From the NCBI RefSeq assembly GCF_020510425.1, contig NZ_JAHBAH010000002.1, forward strand, positions 1-64,000: a DNA stretch of 64,000 nucleotides. Reading direction: 5' to 3'. A program made the position numbers and the translations under genes. The notes beneath the pieces are model-generated. The model was not told the origin of the DNA, ran no database searches, and saw only the letters and a program-made list of their open reading frames with translations. This document shows positions 18,382-27,433 of this stretch, piece by piece. The stretch's first letter is position 1. Every line of letters starts with the position of its first letter. Source of the DNA: Quatrionicoccus australiensis (lineage in GTDB: Bacteria > Pseudomonadota > Gammaproteobacteria > Burkholderiales > Rhodocyclaceae).

Positions 18382-18460
18382 TGTAACCCAGATGTGTCGG
18401 CGGATTTCACGGATCTGGTGAGCGATTCGAAATGCATACAGTGTTGCGCTCCGCTAAGTA

Positions 18461-18476
18461 CTGTACGAATATACAG
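18461..18476. promoter_or_regulatory. LexA/SOS box
   Basis: CTGTACGAATATACAG fits the LexA consensus CTG-N10-CAG with an AT-rich alternating core. It lies 22 bases before the start of the zinc-ribbon gene that leads the umuDC operon, where LexA would block the promoter. Confidence 0.85.
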
Positions 18477-18498
18477 CACTCGTAATAAGGAGCCGAAC

Positions 18499-18678
18499 AT
18501 GATTCGTATCGTCTGCCCACACTGCCATGCCCCACTAGCGAGTAACGAACAGGAACAAGCCACCATCGAAGGCTATTTGAGCCTGATCTGTCCGGAGTGC
18601 TCATCTGTCCTCGTTTCCGACAGTGAGCGCGAATATCACACGCTGACCGAGCACTACCCCGAGCTGGCTCATGCCTGA
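18499..18678 (+). CDS. Small zinc-ribbon protein leading the umuDC operon
   Basis: This 59-aa protein has two CxxC knuckles (CPHCH at residue 6 and CPEC at about 34), a typical zinc ribbon. The start at 18499 has AAGGAG 7 bases before it. The gene lies directly behind the SOS box and overlaps umuD by 8 bases, so it is co-expressed with the error-prone polymerase. I do not know a characterised function. Plausible roles are a polymerase or nucleoid accessory, or an unrelated SOS-induced small protein. Confidence 0.8.
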   Translation: MIRIVCPHCHAPLASNEQEQATIEGYLSLICPECSSVLVSDSEREYHTLTEHYPELAHA

Positions 18679-19129
18679 GTTGTGCTTACGCCTGGATAAT
18701 CTGCCTGGTGTGTTTGTTCCCTTGCCGGGCGCGCCACGCCAGCCATTGCCGATTGACGAGGTGCGTGTCTCTGCTGGCTTTCCCAGTCCGGCGGCCGACT
18801 ATGCTGACAAGCGCCTCGACATCAATGAGTACCTGGTACGCAATCCGATCTCGACTTTCTTCTTCTCGGTGGAGGGGGACTCCATGCAGGGAGCCGAGAT
18901 CTTCGACGGCGACATCCTGGTGGTCGACAAGAGCATCCGGCCCCGGCACGGACAGATCGTCGTTGCCTTTGTCGATGGCGAACGCTTGGTCAAACGGCTG
19001 TACCAGTGGGGTGGCAGGGTGGCCTTGTTAGCCGAGAACTCGAGCTATCCGCCGTTGGAAATCCAGGATGGCATGGAGCTCCTGATCTGGGGAGTGGTCA
19101 CTGGCAAGTTCAAGCACTTTGGTGCCTGA
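18671..19129 (+). CDS. umuD: UmuD-like self-cleaving subunit of pol V
   Basis: This 152-aa S24-family protein has the likely RecA-stimulated cleavage site Ala35-Gly36 in VSAGFPSPAADY, catalytic Ser71 in GDSMQG and Lys108 in LVKRLY. After cleavage, UmuD' joins UmuC to form the translesion polymerase. The gene overlaps the zinc-ribbon gene upstream and sits 3 bases before umuC. The whole operon is under a LexA box. Confidence 0.95.
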   Translation: MPELCLRLDNLPGVFVPLPGAPRQPLPIDEVRVSAGFPSPAADYADKRLDINEYLVRNPISTFFFSVEGDSMQGAEIFDGDILVVDKSIRPRHGQIVVAFVDGERLVKRLYQWGGRVALLAENSSYPPLEIQDGMELLIWGVVTGKFKHFGA

Positions 19130-19132
19130 AAC

Positions 19133-20419
19133 ATGGCGGTGTTCGCACTGGTGGATTGCAACAACTTCTACGCTTCCTGCGAGAAGCTATTTAATCCCAA
19201 GCTTAAAGACACGCCGGTCGTCGTGCTCTCCAATAACGACGGCTGCGTCGTAGCCCGATCGGCTGAGGTCAAAGCGCTTGGCATTCCGATGGGCATTCCC
19301 TGGTTCAAGATCCAGCAGGATGCAAAACGCTATGGGATCGTCGCCTTCAGCTCCAACTATGCGCTCTATGCCGACATGAGCAATCGGGTGGTGGAAATCC
19401 TTTCATCTTTTTCACCGAATATCGAGGTCTACAGCATCGATGAGAGCTTTCTCGATCTTTCCGGCTATGAGCGTATCGGATATCTCACCTATGGTGCCGA
19501 GATCAGGCAACGAATCGCTGACTGGCTAGGCCTCGCCGTCTGTGTCGGTATTGGCCCCACCAAAACCTTAGCCAAGCTCGCCAATCACTGTGCGAAGAAG
19601 AAGCTGGCCGGGGAGGCTGGCGTCTGCGACTTCACGACGATGCCGGCCATGGAGCGCCTGGCTTTGTTCGACCGGATCGATGTCGGGGAGGTCTGGGGTG
19701 TCGGCCGAAAGATCACCGCCAGACTCGAATCCATGGGCATTGGTACTGTTCGCCAACTACACGATGCGGATGCCGAAACCCTACGTAGTCAATTCTCAGT
19801 AGTGCTGGAACGCACTGTTCGTGAGTTGCGTGGCGTGTCTTGTCTCAATCTGGAAGAGGTCGTTCCCGACAAGCAACAGATTATGAGTAGCCGGTCATTC
19901 GGAACATTGGTTTATGACCGGGCAGAACTAGAGGAGGCCGTGGCCAGTTACATTGCCAGGGCAGCCGAAAAACTGCGGGCGCAGGATGCCCTGGCTGGGG
20001 CGTTGCAGATCTATATCCGGACCAATATCTTCAAGCCGGAAGTGCCACAGTATCAGCGGGCGATGACCATCCCTCTGCCTGAAGCGAGTGCCGATACTCG
20101 GTTGCTGACTCTGTGGGGGCTACGTCTGCTACGGCAGATATATCGGCCTGGGTACGGTTATCACAAGGCGGGAATTACCTTGATGGAGATCGTTCCGCGA
20201 GCCAACCAGCAATTCTCGTTGTTCGTACCTAGCAGCCAGGAGCCAAGGCGCAATGACAAACTGATGGCAACGCTTGATGCAATCAATGGGCGGTATGGGC
20301 GCGGTTCGTTGCGATTGGCAGCAGAGGGAGTGACAAAGTCCTGGCAAATGCGCAGAGGCAATCTGTCGCCGCGATATACGACGGATTGGGAGGGGGTGCC
20401 GCGGGCGATGGCGAGCTAG
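19133..20419 (+). CDS. umuC: UmuC-like Y-family DNA polymerase
   Basis: This 428-aa protein has the Y-family catalytic motifs FALVDCNNFYASCEK (first Asp) and YSIDESFLDL (Asp-Glu). A helix-hairpin-helix region follows (GVGRKITARLESMGI), then a C-terminal little-finger and UmuC tail. It is the catalytic subunit of pol V, which copies past lesions and raises mutation rates. Mobile copies of umuDC are common on conjugative plasmids (MucAB, RumAB, RulAB). A truncated second copy flanks the transposon at 32663-47051. Confidence 0.95.
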   Translation: MAVFALVDCNNFYASCEKLFNPKLKDTPVVVLSNNDGCVVARSAEVKALGIPMGIPWFKIQQDAKRYGIVAFSSNYALYADMSNRVVEILSSFSPNIEVYSIDESFLDLSGYERIGYLTYGAEIRQRIADWLGLAVCVGIGPTKTLAKLANHCAKKKLAGEAGVCDFTTMPAMERLALFDRIDVGEVWGVGRKITARLESMGIGTVRQLHDADAETLRSQFSVVLERTVRELRGVSCLNLEEVVPDKQQIMSSRSFGTLVYDRAELEEAVASYIARAAEKLRAQDALAGALQIYIRTNIFKPEVPQYQRAMTIPLPEASADTRLLTLWGLRLLRQIYRPGYGYHKAGITLMEIVPRANQQFSLFVPSSQEPRRNDKLMATLDAINGRYGRGSLRLAAEGVTKSWQMRRGNLSPRYTTDWEGVPRAMAS

Positions 20420-20468
20420 GGATAGACCGGATGTCGGCCAAAGCGGCCGGTGGTCATTTCCATGAAAA

Positions 20469-20497
20469 ATGGCTGCTTCTGAAAACTAAGCAGCCAT
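20469..20497 (-). terminator. Stem-loop, probable terminator for leftward transcripts
   Basis: ATGGCTGCTT and AAGCAGCCAT form a perfect 10-bp stem with a 9-base loop. On the minus strand it is followed by TTTTT, which fits an intrinsic terminator for the ABC-exporter operon. It may also slow readthrough from umuC. Confidence 0.6.
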
Positions 20498-20718
20498 CCG
20501 TATCTGGATGAACGGACCAACACGCTTCTGTCTCTAGTTACTTCCGCTTCGTGCGAGCAGTATCGGCAACGTATCCACACAGCTGAACGACACCAACAAG
20601 ATTGTGACCCACGACCACTCCGGGAACAGGTAAGAAGTCGTTGCCGCCAGAATCAAGAAAATGAGAACAAAGAACATGTTCTGCGTTCTGATGAATACTT
20701 GGATACAACGCTGAGCTG

Positions 20719-21435
20719 TCAGATTTCAGGCTGGCCAGCCCCGAGTCCCTGCTCTTCAAAGGTTTTTCCATCCCGGATGTGATAAATGCGCTTGAAGGTG
20801 GGAATGATTTTCTCGTCGTGGGTAACCACGATGATGGCGGTTCGAAACTGCCGGGCCATGTCGTTGAGAATGCGCACGACGCTGAGCGCCCGTTCGCTAT
20901 CCAGTGGTGCCGTCGGTTCATCCGCCAGAATCACCGGCGGTTGATTAGCCAAGGCCCGGGCAATTGCCACACGTTGCTGCTCGCCACCGGAGAGCTGTGA
21001 GGGATTTGCCTTGGCACGGTGGCCAACATCGAGCGCATCCAGCAGTTCTTTCGCCCGCTTGCGCGCTTCGCCATTCGGTTTGCCGGCCAGCATCGGCAAC
21101 AAGGCCACGTTGTCGGTGACGTCGAGAAATGGAATCAGGTACGGCGCCTGAAACACAAAGCCAATCCGGTCGCGGCGCAAGGCTCTGAGGTCCGGAATCT
21201 TCCAGCCATCCGCGAAAATCACCTCGTCGCCCAGGGTCATCCGGCCTGCCGTCGGCTCGATGACGGCGCCCAGGCATTTCAGCAGGGTACTTTTGCCCGA
21301 ACCCGACGGCCCAATCAGGCCGACCACCTCGCCCGGCGCAACGGTCATATTGACGTCTTTCAGGGCGTCGACCGCCGTATCGCCTTCGCCGTAGCGTTTG
21401 CGCAGCCCCTCGATATGAATCCCGAAACCTTTCAC
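20719..21435 (-). CDS. ABC transporter ATP-binding protein (MacB/DevA type)
   Basis: This ATPase of about 238 residues has Walker A GPSGSGKST, signature LSGGEQQRVAIARAL, Walker B VILADEPTAPLDSE and the H-loop VVTHDEK. The usual DEPTGALD sequence reads DEPTAPLD. I place the start at GTG 21435 because GGAGG at the end of the permease gene lies just before it; ATG 21468 is an upstream alternative overlapping the permease. It is the last gene of a TetR-MFP-permease-ATPase operon. Confidence 0.9.
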   Translation of the reverse strand: MKGFGIHIEGLRKRYGEGDTAVDALKDVNMTVAPGEVVGLIGPSGSGKSTLLKCLGAVIEPTAGRMTLGDEVIFADGWKIPDLRALRRDRIGFVFQAPYLIPFLDVTDNVALLPMLAGKPNGEARKRAKELLDALDVGHRAKANPSQLSGGEQQRVAIARALANQPPVILADEPTAPLDSERALSVVRILNDMARQFRTAIIVVTHDEKIIPTFKRIYHIRDGKTFEEQGLGAGQPEI

Positions 21436-21436
21436 A

Positions 21437-22630
21437 TTAGCCTCCGATGGCCGTTGCCGGGTCGACACGCAAGGCGACCCGGATGGCCAGCGTGCTGGCC
21501 AGGGCGCAGATGAGCATCACCACGATGAATCCGCGTACTGCATCCCCTGGCTCGAGCAGGACGAATTTCGGGAAAAATGGCGCCCAGACGGTGGCGGCGG
21601 TCTTGCCGACCATGAACCCGATGAGGCCCAGCCCCATGGCCTGCTGCAGAATCATCCCGGCAATCGTCCGGTTGCGGGTACCGATAAGCTTCAGAACGGC
21701 TATCTCCCGTATCTTGCCCAGCGTCATGGTGTAGATGATGAAGGCGACGATGGCGGCGCTGACGATGGCCAGGATGACCAGGAACATGCCGATTTGCTTG
21801 GCCGAGGTGGCAATCAGCTTGGAGACCAGAATTTCTTCCATCTGAGCGCGGGTAAAGGCTTGCAGATGCTTCCAGCGGCGAATCTCAGTCGCTACTTGTT
21901 CCGGCTCGGTGCCAGGGACAATCTGAATGAGCACCGCATTGACGTTGTGATTGGCGTTCTGTGACGCCAGGATGGCATCGAGCAGGCCCGGTACACCGGG
22001 TCGGTTCAGGTTTGGATTGGCCGTGGTGCGGGCCCGCTCATTGAGAATGGCATCGTTGTCCTTGAGAAACTGCGCTTCCTGCGCATCCTTGAGCGGGATG
22101 AAGACCATCGGGTCGCCGCCCGACGAGACCATCCGCCGGGTCAGGCCAACCACGCGATAGTCGTGGCGGCGGATGCGTATCGTGTCGCCCAATTGAAAGC
22201 CGGTCTTCACATCGGCCACCGCCTCGTAATGGCTACGAGTAATCTGCCGGCCAGCGACCAGGTATCCCGGCTCGCCGGGTTGCCCGGGTTCAAAGCCGAC
22301 CACCATGGCCCGGACATCGGTATTGCCAAGGCGGACCTGCATCGTCAAATAGGTGACATTGGCCGCACGGGAAACCCCTGGCTGCGCCAGCAAGGCCCGA
22401 TAAACGTCGTCGCGCAGACTCGACGATTCGGCGTAAGGCCCCTGGGTCTCCTGTTGCACTACCCAGATATCGGCACCGCTGTTATTGAGCAATGCCTTGG
22501 CATCGTCGACCATGCCGCGATAAACGCCGGCCATGGTCAGGGTCACGCCAATCAACAAACCCAGGCCGATACCGGTCAGAACGAACTTTGACCAGGAGTG
22601 CAGGATGTCCCGCCCGGCCAGGCTAATCAC
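21437..22630 (-). CDS. FtsX-like permease of ABC exporter (DevC type)
   Basis: This 397-aa membrane protein has one N-terminal membrane segment, a large periplasmic domain (about residues 40-270) and three C-terminal segments of the FtsX fold (LVILAIVSAAIVAFIIYTMT, GLIGFMVGKTAA, and a final stretch). This is the MacB/DevC topology. With the ATPase and the membrane fusion protein it forms a tripartite mechanotransmission-type exporter. It overlaps the fusion-protein gene by 4 bases. The substrate is unknown. Confidence 0.88.
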   Translation of the reverse strand: MISLAGRDILHSWSKFVLTGIGLGLLIGVTLTMAGVYRGMVDDAKALLNNSGADIWVVQQETQGPYAESSSLRDDVYRALLAQPGVSRAANVTYLTMQVRLGNTDVRAMVVGFEPGQPGEPGYLVAGRQITRSHYEAVADVKTGFQLGDTIRIRRHDYRVVGLTRRMVSSGGDPMVFIPLKDAQEAQFLKDNDAILNERARTTANPNLNRPGVPGLLDAILASQNANHNVNAVLIQIVPGTEPEQVATEIRRWKHLQAFTRAQMEEILVSKLIATSAKQIGMFLVILAIVSAAIVAFIIYTMTLGKIREIAVLKLIGTRNRTIAGMILQQAMGLGLIGFMVGKTAATVWAPFFPKFVLLEPGDAVRGFIVVMLICALASTLAIRVALRVDPATAIGG

Positions 22631-23817
22631 TTGGGATTCCCCACGAGTTGGCTGACCACCTTGATGCGGGCGCCCTCATTGAGGTCACGCTCGCTGTGAA
22701 TGACCACCTCGTCGCCAGCCGCCAAGCCATAGAGAATCTGCACGTTGCCCTCGAGACTGGTGCTGCCCAGCTTCACCGGAGTCAGACTGGGCTTGCCATC
22801 CTTGAGTTTCCAGACGCCGCTGCCCTGCGCCATCTGTTTGATGGCGGCGTTCGGGAGCAGCAACCCGGATTGGGCTGCCCCGGTCTTCACGGTGACTTCG
22901 GTCATTTCGCCAACGCTCAGTCCCTCGGGGATGCGCTCGAACGTGATTTGCGCGATGCGCTCCTCCGTGACGCTGTCGCTAACCGGCTCGATACGCGCCA
23001 CCTTGCCGGGATGCTGGGTCGAGGCATTGCTGCGCAAAACAATATCCGCCGCCTGCCCTACAGCCAGGCCGCGCGAGCGCCCTTGATCGAGGCGCGCCTT
23101 GACCCAGAGGCTGTCCGGTTCCACCAGGCGGAGGACCGCCTGGCCGGCAATCACTGTCGAGCCGGGCTCCGCATCGCGACTCGTTACCAAGCCATCCCGC
23201 GGGGCCAGCAGGCGCAGGTTGCCGCGTTGTTGCCGAATGCCGTCCTGGTCAGCCTTCAGCCGAAGTTGCTCCTGACGGGCGCCTTGCAGGTTGGCTTCGC
23301 TGGCCTCAAGCGCGGCCTGAGCTGAATCCAGTTCCTGCTGCTTGCCTTCTACCGCGCTGGGGCTGACGAAATTCCTTCCGCCCAGGTCGCGATAGCGTCT
23401 GGCATTGAGTTCGGCGAGTTGGCGTCTGGCCACGGCATCCTTGCGCTGTGCTTCAGCGGCCGTGACGCCACTGGCCGCCCGGGCATAAGCGGCTTCTGTC
23501 GAGCGCAGGCGTTCATCGAGATCAACGGGGTCGATTTCGGCCAGCAACTGCCCCGCCTTGACCGTCTCGCCCACATCCACATGCACGGCTTTGACGCGTC
23601 CCGCAGCCGTTGGACCGATGAGATAACTACGGCGGGCTTCGACCGTCCCAATGCCGAATATCGCTGGGGACAGCGAGCCGGACTCCACACGGAGTGTGGT
23701 GACCTGGATGGGAGATAACGGGCCTGAGCGAGCGATAACCACGCCAAATCCGACGACGAGGATTGCGGCGAAAAGCCCGAGTCCAAGCTTACGGCTAATG
23801 AACTGGCTGGGTTTCAT
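22627..23817 (-). CDS. HlyD/DevB-type membrane fusion protein
   Basis: This 396-aa periplasmic adaptor has an N-terminal membrane anchor (about residues 10-30), a lipoyl half-motif VHVDVGETVKAGQLLAEIDP, and a long coiled-coil hairpin rich in Ala/Gln/Arg (about 95-190). The second lipoyl half (LLAPRDGLVTSRDAEPGSTV), a beta-barrel and a membrane-proximal domain follow. It overlaps the TetR gene and the permease by 4 bases each. It would link the inner-membrane ABC pump to an outer-membrane channel; none is encoded next to it. Confidence 0.9.
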   Translation of the reverse strand: MKPSQFISRKLGLGLFAAILVVGFGVVIARSGPLSPIQVTTLRVESGSLSPAIFGIGTVEARRSYLIGPTAAGRVKAVHVDVGETVKAGQLLAEIDPVDLDERLRSTEAAYARAASGVTAAEAQRKDAVARRQLAELNARRYRDLGGRNFVSPSAVEGKQQELDSAQAALEASEANLQGARQEQLRLKADQDGIRQQRGNLRLLAPRDGLVTSRDAEPGSTVIAGQAVLRLVEPDSLWVKARLDQGRSRGLAVGQAADIVLRSNASTQHPGKVARIEPVSDSVTEERIAQITFERIPEGLSVGEMTEVTVKTGAAQSGLLLPNAAIKQMAQGSGVWKLKDGKPSLTPVKLGSTSLEGNVQILYGLAAGDEVVIHSERDLNEGARIKVVSQLVGNPK

Positions 23818-24419
23818 GATTTGGCTCCTAGGCCGGCAAGATAGAGCTGGAGAATCCCAATTACCGGCTCATCAGCATCCGAGGAGGCTCCCCCGAGCAT
23901 GGACTGCATCACCAGCCCCTGGATGGCGCCGAGAAATAGTGCAGCGGCAGCCTGGACATCGACATCGTCTCTTATCAACTGGGCTGCTTTGGCTTTGCCC
24001 AAGGTTTCAGCCAACATCTGCCGATAGCGCCGCATGATTTGTTGAACGCGCTGCCGCACAGGCGAGCTATCCGGTTGCTGGAGTTCGGCAAAGACCAGGC
24101 GTGGAACACCAGGAAATTCACGTATGAATTTTACGTGCGCCAGGAACATTGCTTCCAGACCGCTCAAGACATCGGGTGCCGACGCTTGTGCGTCCCCTAG
24201 TTTGGCCATCAGTTGCGTCTCTGTCCATTCGATGACGGCCAGTCGAATCGCCTCTTTGGTCGGAAAGTGGCGGAACAGCGCACCCTGCGTCACATTCATC
24301 GCCTTGGCAATATCCGTCGTCGTGACGTCGGCGGGGTTTCGCTCGGCAGCCAGGGCGACCATTGTGGCAATGATTTCTGCCTGACGGGACTCGGTTGATT
24401 GGCGAGCGTTAAGGGACAT
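23814..24419 (-). CDS. TetR-family transcriptional regulator
   Basis: This 201-aa protein has an N-terminal TetR helix-turn-helix (VTTDIAKAMNVTQGALFRHFPTKEAI) and a ligand-binding helical C-terminal domain. It heads the exporter operon and overlaps it by 4 bases. A 28-base near-palindrome lies 4 bases before its start codon, so it probably represses its own operon and is released by a pump substrate. Confidence 0.93.
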   Translation of the reverse strand: MSLNARQSTESRQAEIIATMVALAAERNPADVTTTDIAKAMNVTQGALFRHFPTKEAIRLAVIEWTETQLMAKLGDAQASAPDVLSGLEAMFLAHVKFIREFPGVPRLVFAELQQPDSSPVRQRVQQIMRRYRQMLAETLGKAKAAQLIRDDVDVQAAAALFLGAIQGLVMQSMLGGASSDADEPVIGILQLYLAGLGAKS

Positions 24420-24423
24420 GGTT

Positions 24424-24451
24424 ACTTGTATGTAATAAGTTACTTACAAGT
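24424..24451. promoter_or_regulatory. TetR-type operator upstream of exporter operon
   Basis: ACTTGTA ... TACAAGT frames a 28-base imperfect palindrome, with an inner GTAA/TTAC pair, immediately before the TetR start. Its size and symmetry fit TetR-family operators. Confidence 0.6.
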
Positions 24452-24629
24452 ATAGCCAAGCAATTTCAGTTTTGTCTAATATTCTTGTTGCCAGTTGCAA
24501 CTCATTGTTACGGAGACTGATTTCTGTGTCATAGCGGCTATAAATGAAGTGACGGGATGGAAAAACACCTCGCCAGTTTCATCAGAGGTATTTCACAGTA
24601 GTGATGGATTAGTCTTTTGGGAGAGAAAA

Positions 24630-24977
24630 ATGACCACGAACACTTCGAAGATTGCCCTGTCAGCTATTGCGTTGGGTTTGATGGCGTCGACAGCTTCCTT
24701 TGCCGCGGATGTCCCGATTTACGGCAGCCAACTGATGACCAATCAGGAACGCATTGAGCATCGCAACAAGATGCAGGCCGCTAAAACTGCTGAACAGCGT
24801 GAGCAAGTCCGGCTGCAACATCATGAACAGATGCAATTGCGCGCCAAGCAACAAGGCGTGACCTTACCGGATACCCCACCTGCTCAAGGAGGCGGACAAG
24901 GTCGCGGCATGGGACCGGGCGGCGGTATGGGGGGAATGGGTCCCGGTGGGGGAATGGGGCCGGGACCGAATCGCTGA
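24630..24977 (+). CDS. Secreted protein with Gly/Met-rich tail
   Basis: The 115-aa product starts at 24630 behind GGGAGAG. A clear signal peptide (cut near ASFAA, residue 26) is followed by a helical segment rich in Gln, Glu and His (QRIEHRNKMQ type; LQHHEQMQLRAKQQ). The tail consists of repeated GMGPGGGMGG units with regularly spaced Met. Met-rich periplasmic segments often bind Cu(I) or Ag(I), which fits the metal-resistance setting, but this is inference. It diverges from the TetR operon 210 bases away. Confidence 0.75.
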   Translation: MTTNTSKIALSAIALGLMASTASFAADVPIYGSQLMTNQERIEHRNKMQAAKTAEQREQVRLQHHEQMQLRAKQQGVTLPDTPPAQGGGQGRGMGPGGGMGGMGPGGGMGPGPNR

Positions 24978-25099
24978 GTGTCAATCATGGGCACCGGTAG
25001 CAACCGGTATTAGCCCGTTCAGCCGCATCAAGGTAGCGGTCAACCTGGCTCATCGCACCCTTGATGTGCTTGGGGGCAAGCCGCGTATATCTTTTTGGC

Positions 25100-25315
25100 T
25101 CAGGGCAATCTGCTATTGACTACTGACCTGACGTTACGCAATGTAGACTTTGAATGACTGAGATAGCCATACTGCCAAGCCTGCAACAATGCTGGTTCAT
25201 CTCGGAATAGAGCTGGTGGTTCATGTTCATCATTCCGGTAGTAGCATTGTCCCCACGCTTCCGCGTCTACCAAGGCTTCGTTCATTTCTTCAGAAGAAAC
25301 GTCGGACGGCATCAC
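25100..25315 (-). CDS. Small hypothetical protein
   Basis: This is a 71-aa frame from a GTG (25313-25315) with ATG as the next codon. The aromatic-rich stretch EAWGQCYYRNDEHEPP and AWQYGYLSH look coding and faintly recall ribosome-modulation-factor-like small proteins. No strong ribosome site is seen. It sits alone between two larger genes. It may be real or chance. Confidence 0.4.
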   Translation of the reverse strand: MMPSDVSSEEMNEALVDAEAWGQCYYRNDEHEPPALFRDEPALLQAWQYGYLSHSKSTLRNVRSVVNSRLP

Positions 25316-25407
25316 GAGGCTGCCAATCTTGGCTTTCCACCGGCTAAAATGCTGTAATCGAACAGGAATGGTGGCGATGCAATTGGCGATAATTGCATCG
25401 CCCTGCC

Positions 25408-26775
25408 CTAATCGGCGATTCGCAGACTGTTTCTCCCAGATTGCTTGGCTTCGTACATGACGGTATCGGCATTCCTGATCAGGGAGTCAACCGTTTCGCC
25501 TTCGGTCCCGGAGAACATGACAAGGCCGATACTTGGAGACGAACTGCAGACCACCGGCCCCAGGTGGTAGGGCTTTCCCAAGGATTCGAGGATCTTCTGC
25601 GCGACCTTCGCAGCGTAGCCCTTGTTTGCCTCGCGGTCTTCATGAAGCTGAGTGAGCATAACGACAAACTCATCGCCGCCCAGCCTGGCCACGGTATCGC
25701 TTGTCCGGATGCAAGCGGACAGGCGCCGGCCAACCTCAATCAACAGTTGATCGCCGGTATCGTGCCCGTAGGTGTCATTCACCTCCTTGAAACGGTCCAT
25801 GTCGATGAACAAGATTGCGCCGCTTTCGCCGTCGCGGCGGTATTGCGAGATGGTTTGCTGGAGACGATCGATCAGCAGCCGGCGATTCGGGAGGCCGGTC
25901 AGGGGGTCAAAGAGCGCGAGGCGCCGATACTCTGCTTCCATTTTCTTGCGTTCAGATATGTCACGCACGGAGCAGACCATGCGAACAGCGGTACCGTCCT
26001 CACTGCGCTCGACCACTCTCCCCTTTTTCTCAACCCACACATAGTGACCATTGGCATGCCTGACGCGATGTTCGATGGCCAGCGGTTCGTCGTGGTCGAG
26101 GCAGGCATCGAGAGCACGCGATACCAACTCAAGGTCTTCGGGATGGATCAGTGATTTCACGAAAGCCATCGAATGCTCAAGTTTGTGTTCGTCCAGGCCA
26201 ACGATGCGACACCATGAGGCGTTATTGATCAGCGAATCAGAAGCCACCAGCCAATCCCAAATGCCCTCCCCTGTGGCCTCCATGACGAAGCGCAGGCGTT
26301 CTTCACTTTTCGCCCTGGAGTTCAAAGCTGAGCTGAGTTCCTTCTGAATCGTGATCCGCTGCACGATGTTGTTGATTCGGAGCAGCAACAAGGAGGGCTT
26401 GAAGGGTTTTGCGATGTAGTCATGAGCGCCGAGGCCAAGGCCATGCAGTTCGTTGGCCGCATCATCAGCGGCGGTCAGGAAGATTACCGGCGTTGTGCCG
26501 AAATTCGGAAGAAGCTGCAGGCGCTGCAGCGTCTCAAAGCCTGACAAGCCGGGCATCATCACATCGAGAATGATCAGGTCAAAGGTCTTATCTTTAACTG
26601 CGTTGATCGCTTCGTCGCCCGATGTTGCCGTTGTCACATCATAGTCGAGGCCGAGCAGCAGTTTCAGAAGCATCAGAATATCTGGCGTGTCATCGACGGC
26701 CAGGATTCGAGCCTTTTGTGCCCCACCGGTGTTCCGATTGCTTTCGATTTGCGACAATTCTGCTAAAGAGGTCAT
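25408..26775 (-). CDS. Response regulator with PAS and GGDEF domains (diguanylate cyclase)
   Basis: This 455-aa protein has three parts. The receiver (about residues 22-140) carries phospho-acceptor Asp71 in LIILDVMMPG. A PAS/PAC domain (about 155-280) has GIWDWLVASD and SVRDISERKK. The GGDEF domain (about 290-455) carries intact LGGDEF near 365, DPLTGLPNRRLL and FKEVNDTYGHDTGD. It should make cyclic di-GMP when phosphorylated. No partner kinase is adjacent. An HD-GYP protein encoded at 60436-61743 could act on the same messenger. Confidence 0.94.
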   Translation of the reverse strand: MTSLAELSQIESNRNTGGAQKARILAVDDTPDILMLLKLLLGLDYDVTTATSGDEAINAVKDKTFDLIILDVMMPGLSGFETLQRLQLLPNFGTTPVIFLTAADDAANELHGLGLGAHDYIAKPFKPSLLLLRINNIVQRITIQKELSSALNSRAKSEERLRFVMEATGEGIWDWLVASDSLINNASWCRIVGLDEHKLEHSMAFVKSLIHPEDLELVSRALDACLDHDEPLAIEHRVRHANGHYVWVEKKGRVVERSEDGTAVRMVCSVRDISERKKMEAEYRRLALFDPLTGLPNRRLLIDRLQQTISQYRRDGESGAILFIDMDRFKEVNDTYGHDTGDQLLIEVGRRLSACIRTSDTVARLGGDEFVVMLTQLHEDREANKGYAAKVAQKILESLGKPYHLGPVVCSSSPSIGLVMFSGTEGETVDSLIRNADTVMYEAKQSGRNSLRIAD

Positions 26776-26940
26776 AGAGTTTTGCTCACCAATTGAGTGT
26801 TGCTGTTGCTGGATGAGTAAAGCCCTCCTTTGACCATTGCTTTGTCGGCGATTTGTCTGCTGTCGCTCTTCAATGATCAGCTTCCATTATACCGACACGA
26901 GCCGCTTTACTCATTTTCCGTCCGGACGCTCCACGAAGCC

Positions 26941-27429
26941 CTAGAGCAGGCCTTCGACAAGCGACTCGGAAAATAGTGCCGGCGGCAGATAGCGATTAAG
27001 GACCAGCGCCATCATGTAGCGCCTGACCGAGGGCGGCAATGAGTCCCTGGATACCCATACTTGGGGGTGCGCGGTGCCGTAATTGCTCGCCAATGCGGCG
27101 TTGAGGCGCGCAAGTATTTTGACCGGCGAATGCCCATCGGAACGTTCTTGCTCCCACCAACTGCGGATCAGGCCGCTAGGCAGGCTGGCGACGGCCCCAT
27201 CGAACTCTTGAAGCAGTCTCGATGTTTTCCACGGCACATTCGCTGTCGAGGCAACACCGGTGCGAAACGCAATGCCACACGGACGTGAGCAGCAAGGGGC
27301 AGTCTTCGCTGTCATCAGCCGGTGTTTGCTGACCTTGAACTCAGTCCCGCAGTGCGGGCAGATCACCGACTCGGTTGCGGTATGGATGGATGGCGCCGCG
27401 TTGGCGCCGGTGTTCTTCTTGCGCGGCAT
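26941..27429 (-). CDS. Hypothetical protein with Cys-rich zinc-finger-like motif
   Basis: The 162-aa product is read from ATG 27429, 4 bases after the stop of the upstream gene. The N-terminal third has VICPHCGTEF followed by CCSRPC, a probable four-Cys zinc site. The rest is helical with Trp-rich SGLIRSWWEQERSDG. The frame is open further upstream, but that part reads as the antisense of the neighbouring gene. I do not recognise the family. The pair with the next gene looks plasmid- or phage-borne. Confidence 0.6.
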   Translation of the reverse strand: MPRKKNTGANAAPSIHTATESVICPHCGTEFKVSKHRLMTAKTAPCCSRPCGIAFRTGVASTANVPWKTSRLLQEFDGAVASLPSGLIRSWWEQERSDGHSPVKILARLNAALASNYGTAHPQVWVSRDSLPPSVRRYMMALVLNRYLPPALFSESLVEGLL

Positions 27430-27433
27430 CCGG

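Noticed and set aside
20538..20921. 127-codon minus-strand frame near the ABC ATPase
   Set aside because: Its first half is a shadow of the ATPase gene; the last 50 codons look protein-like but have no start.
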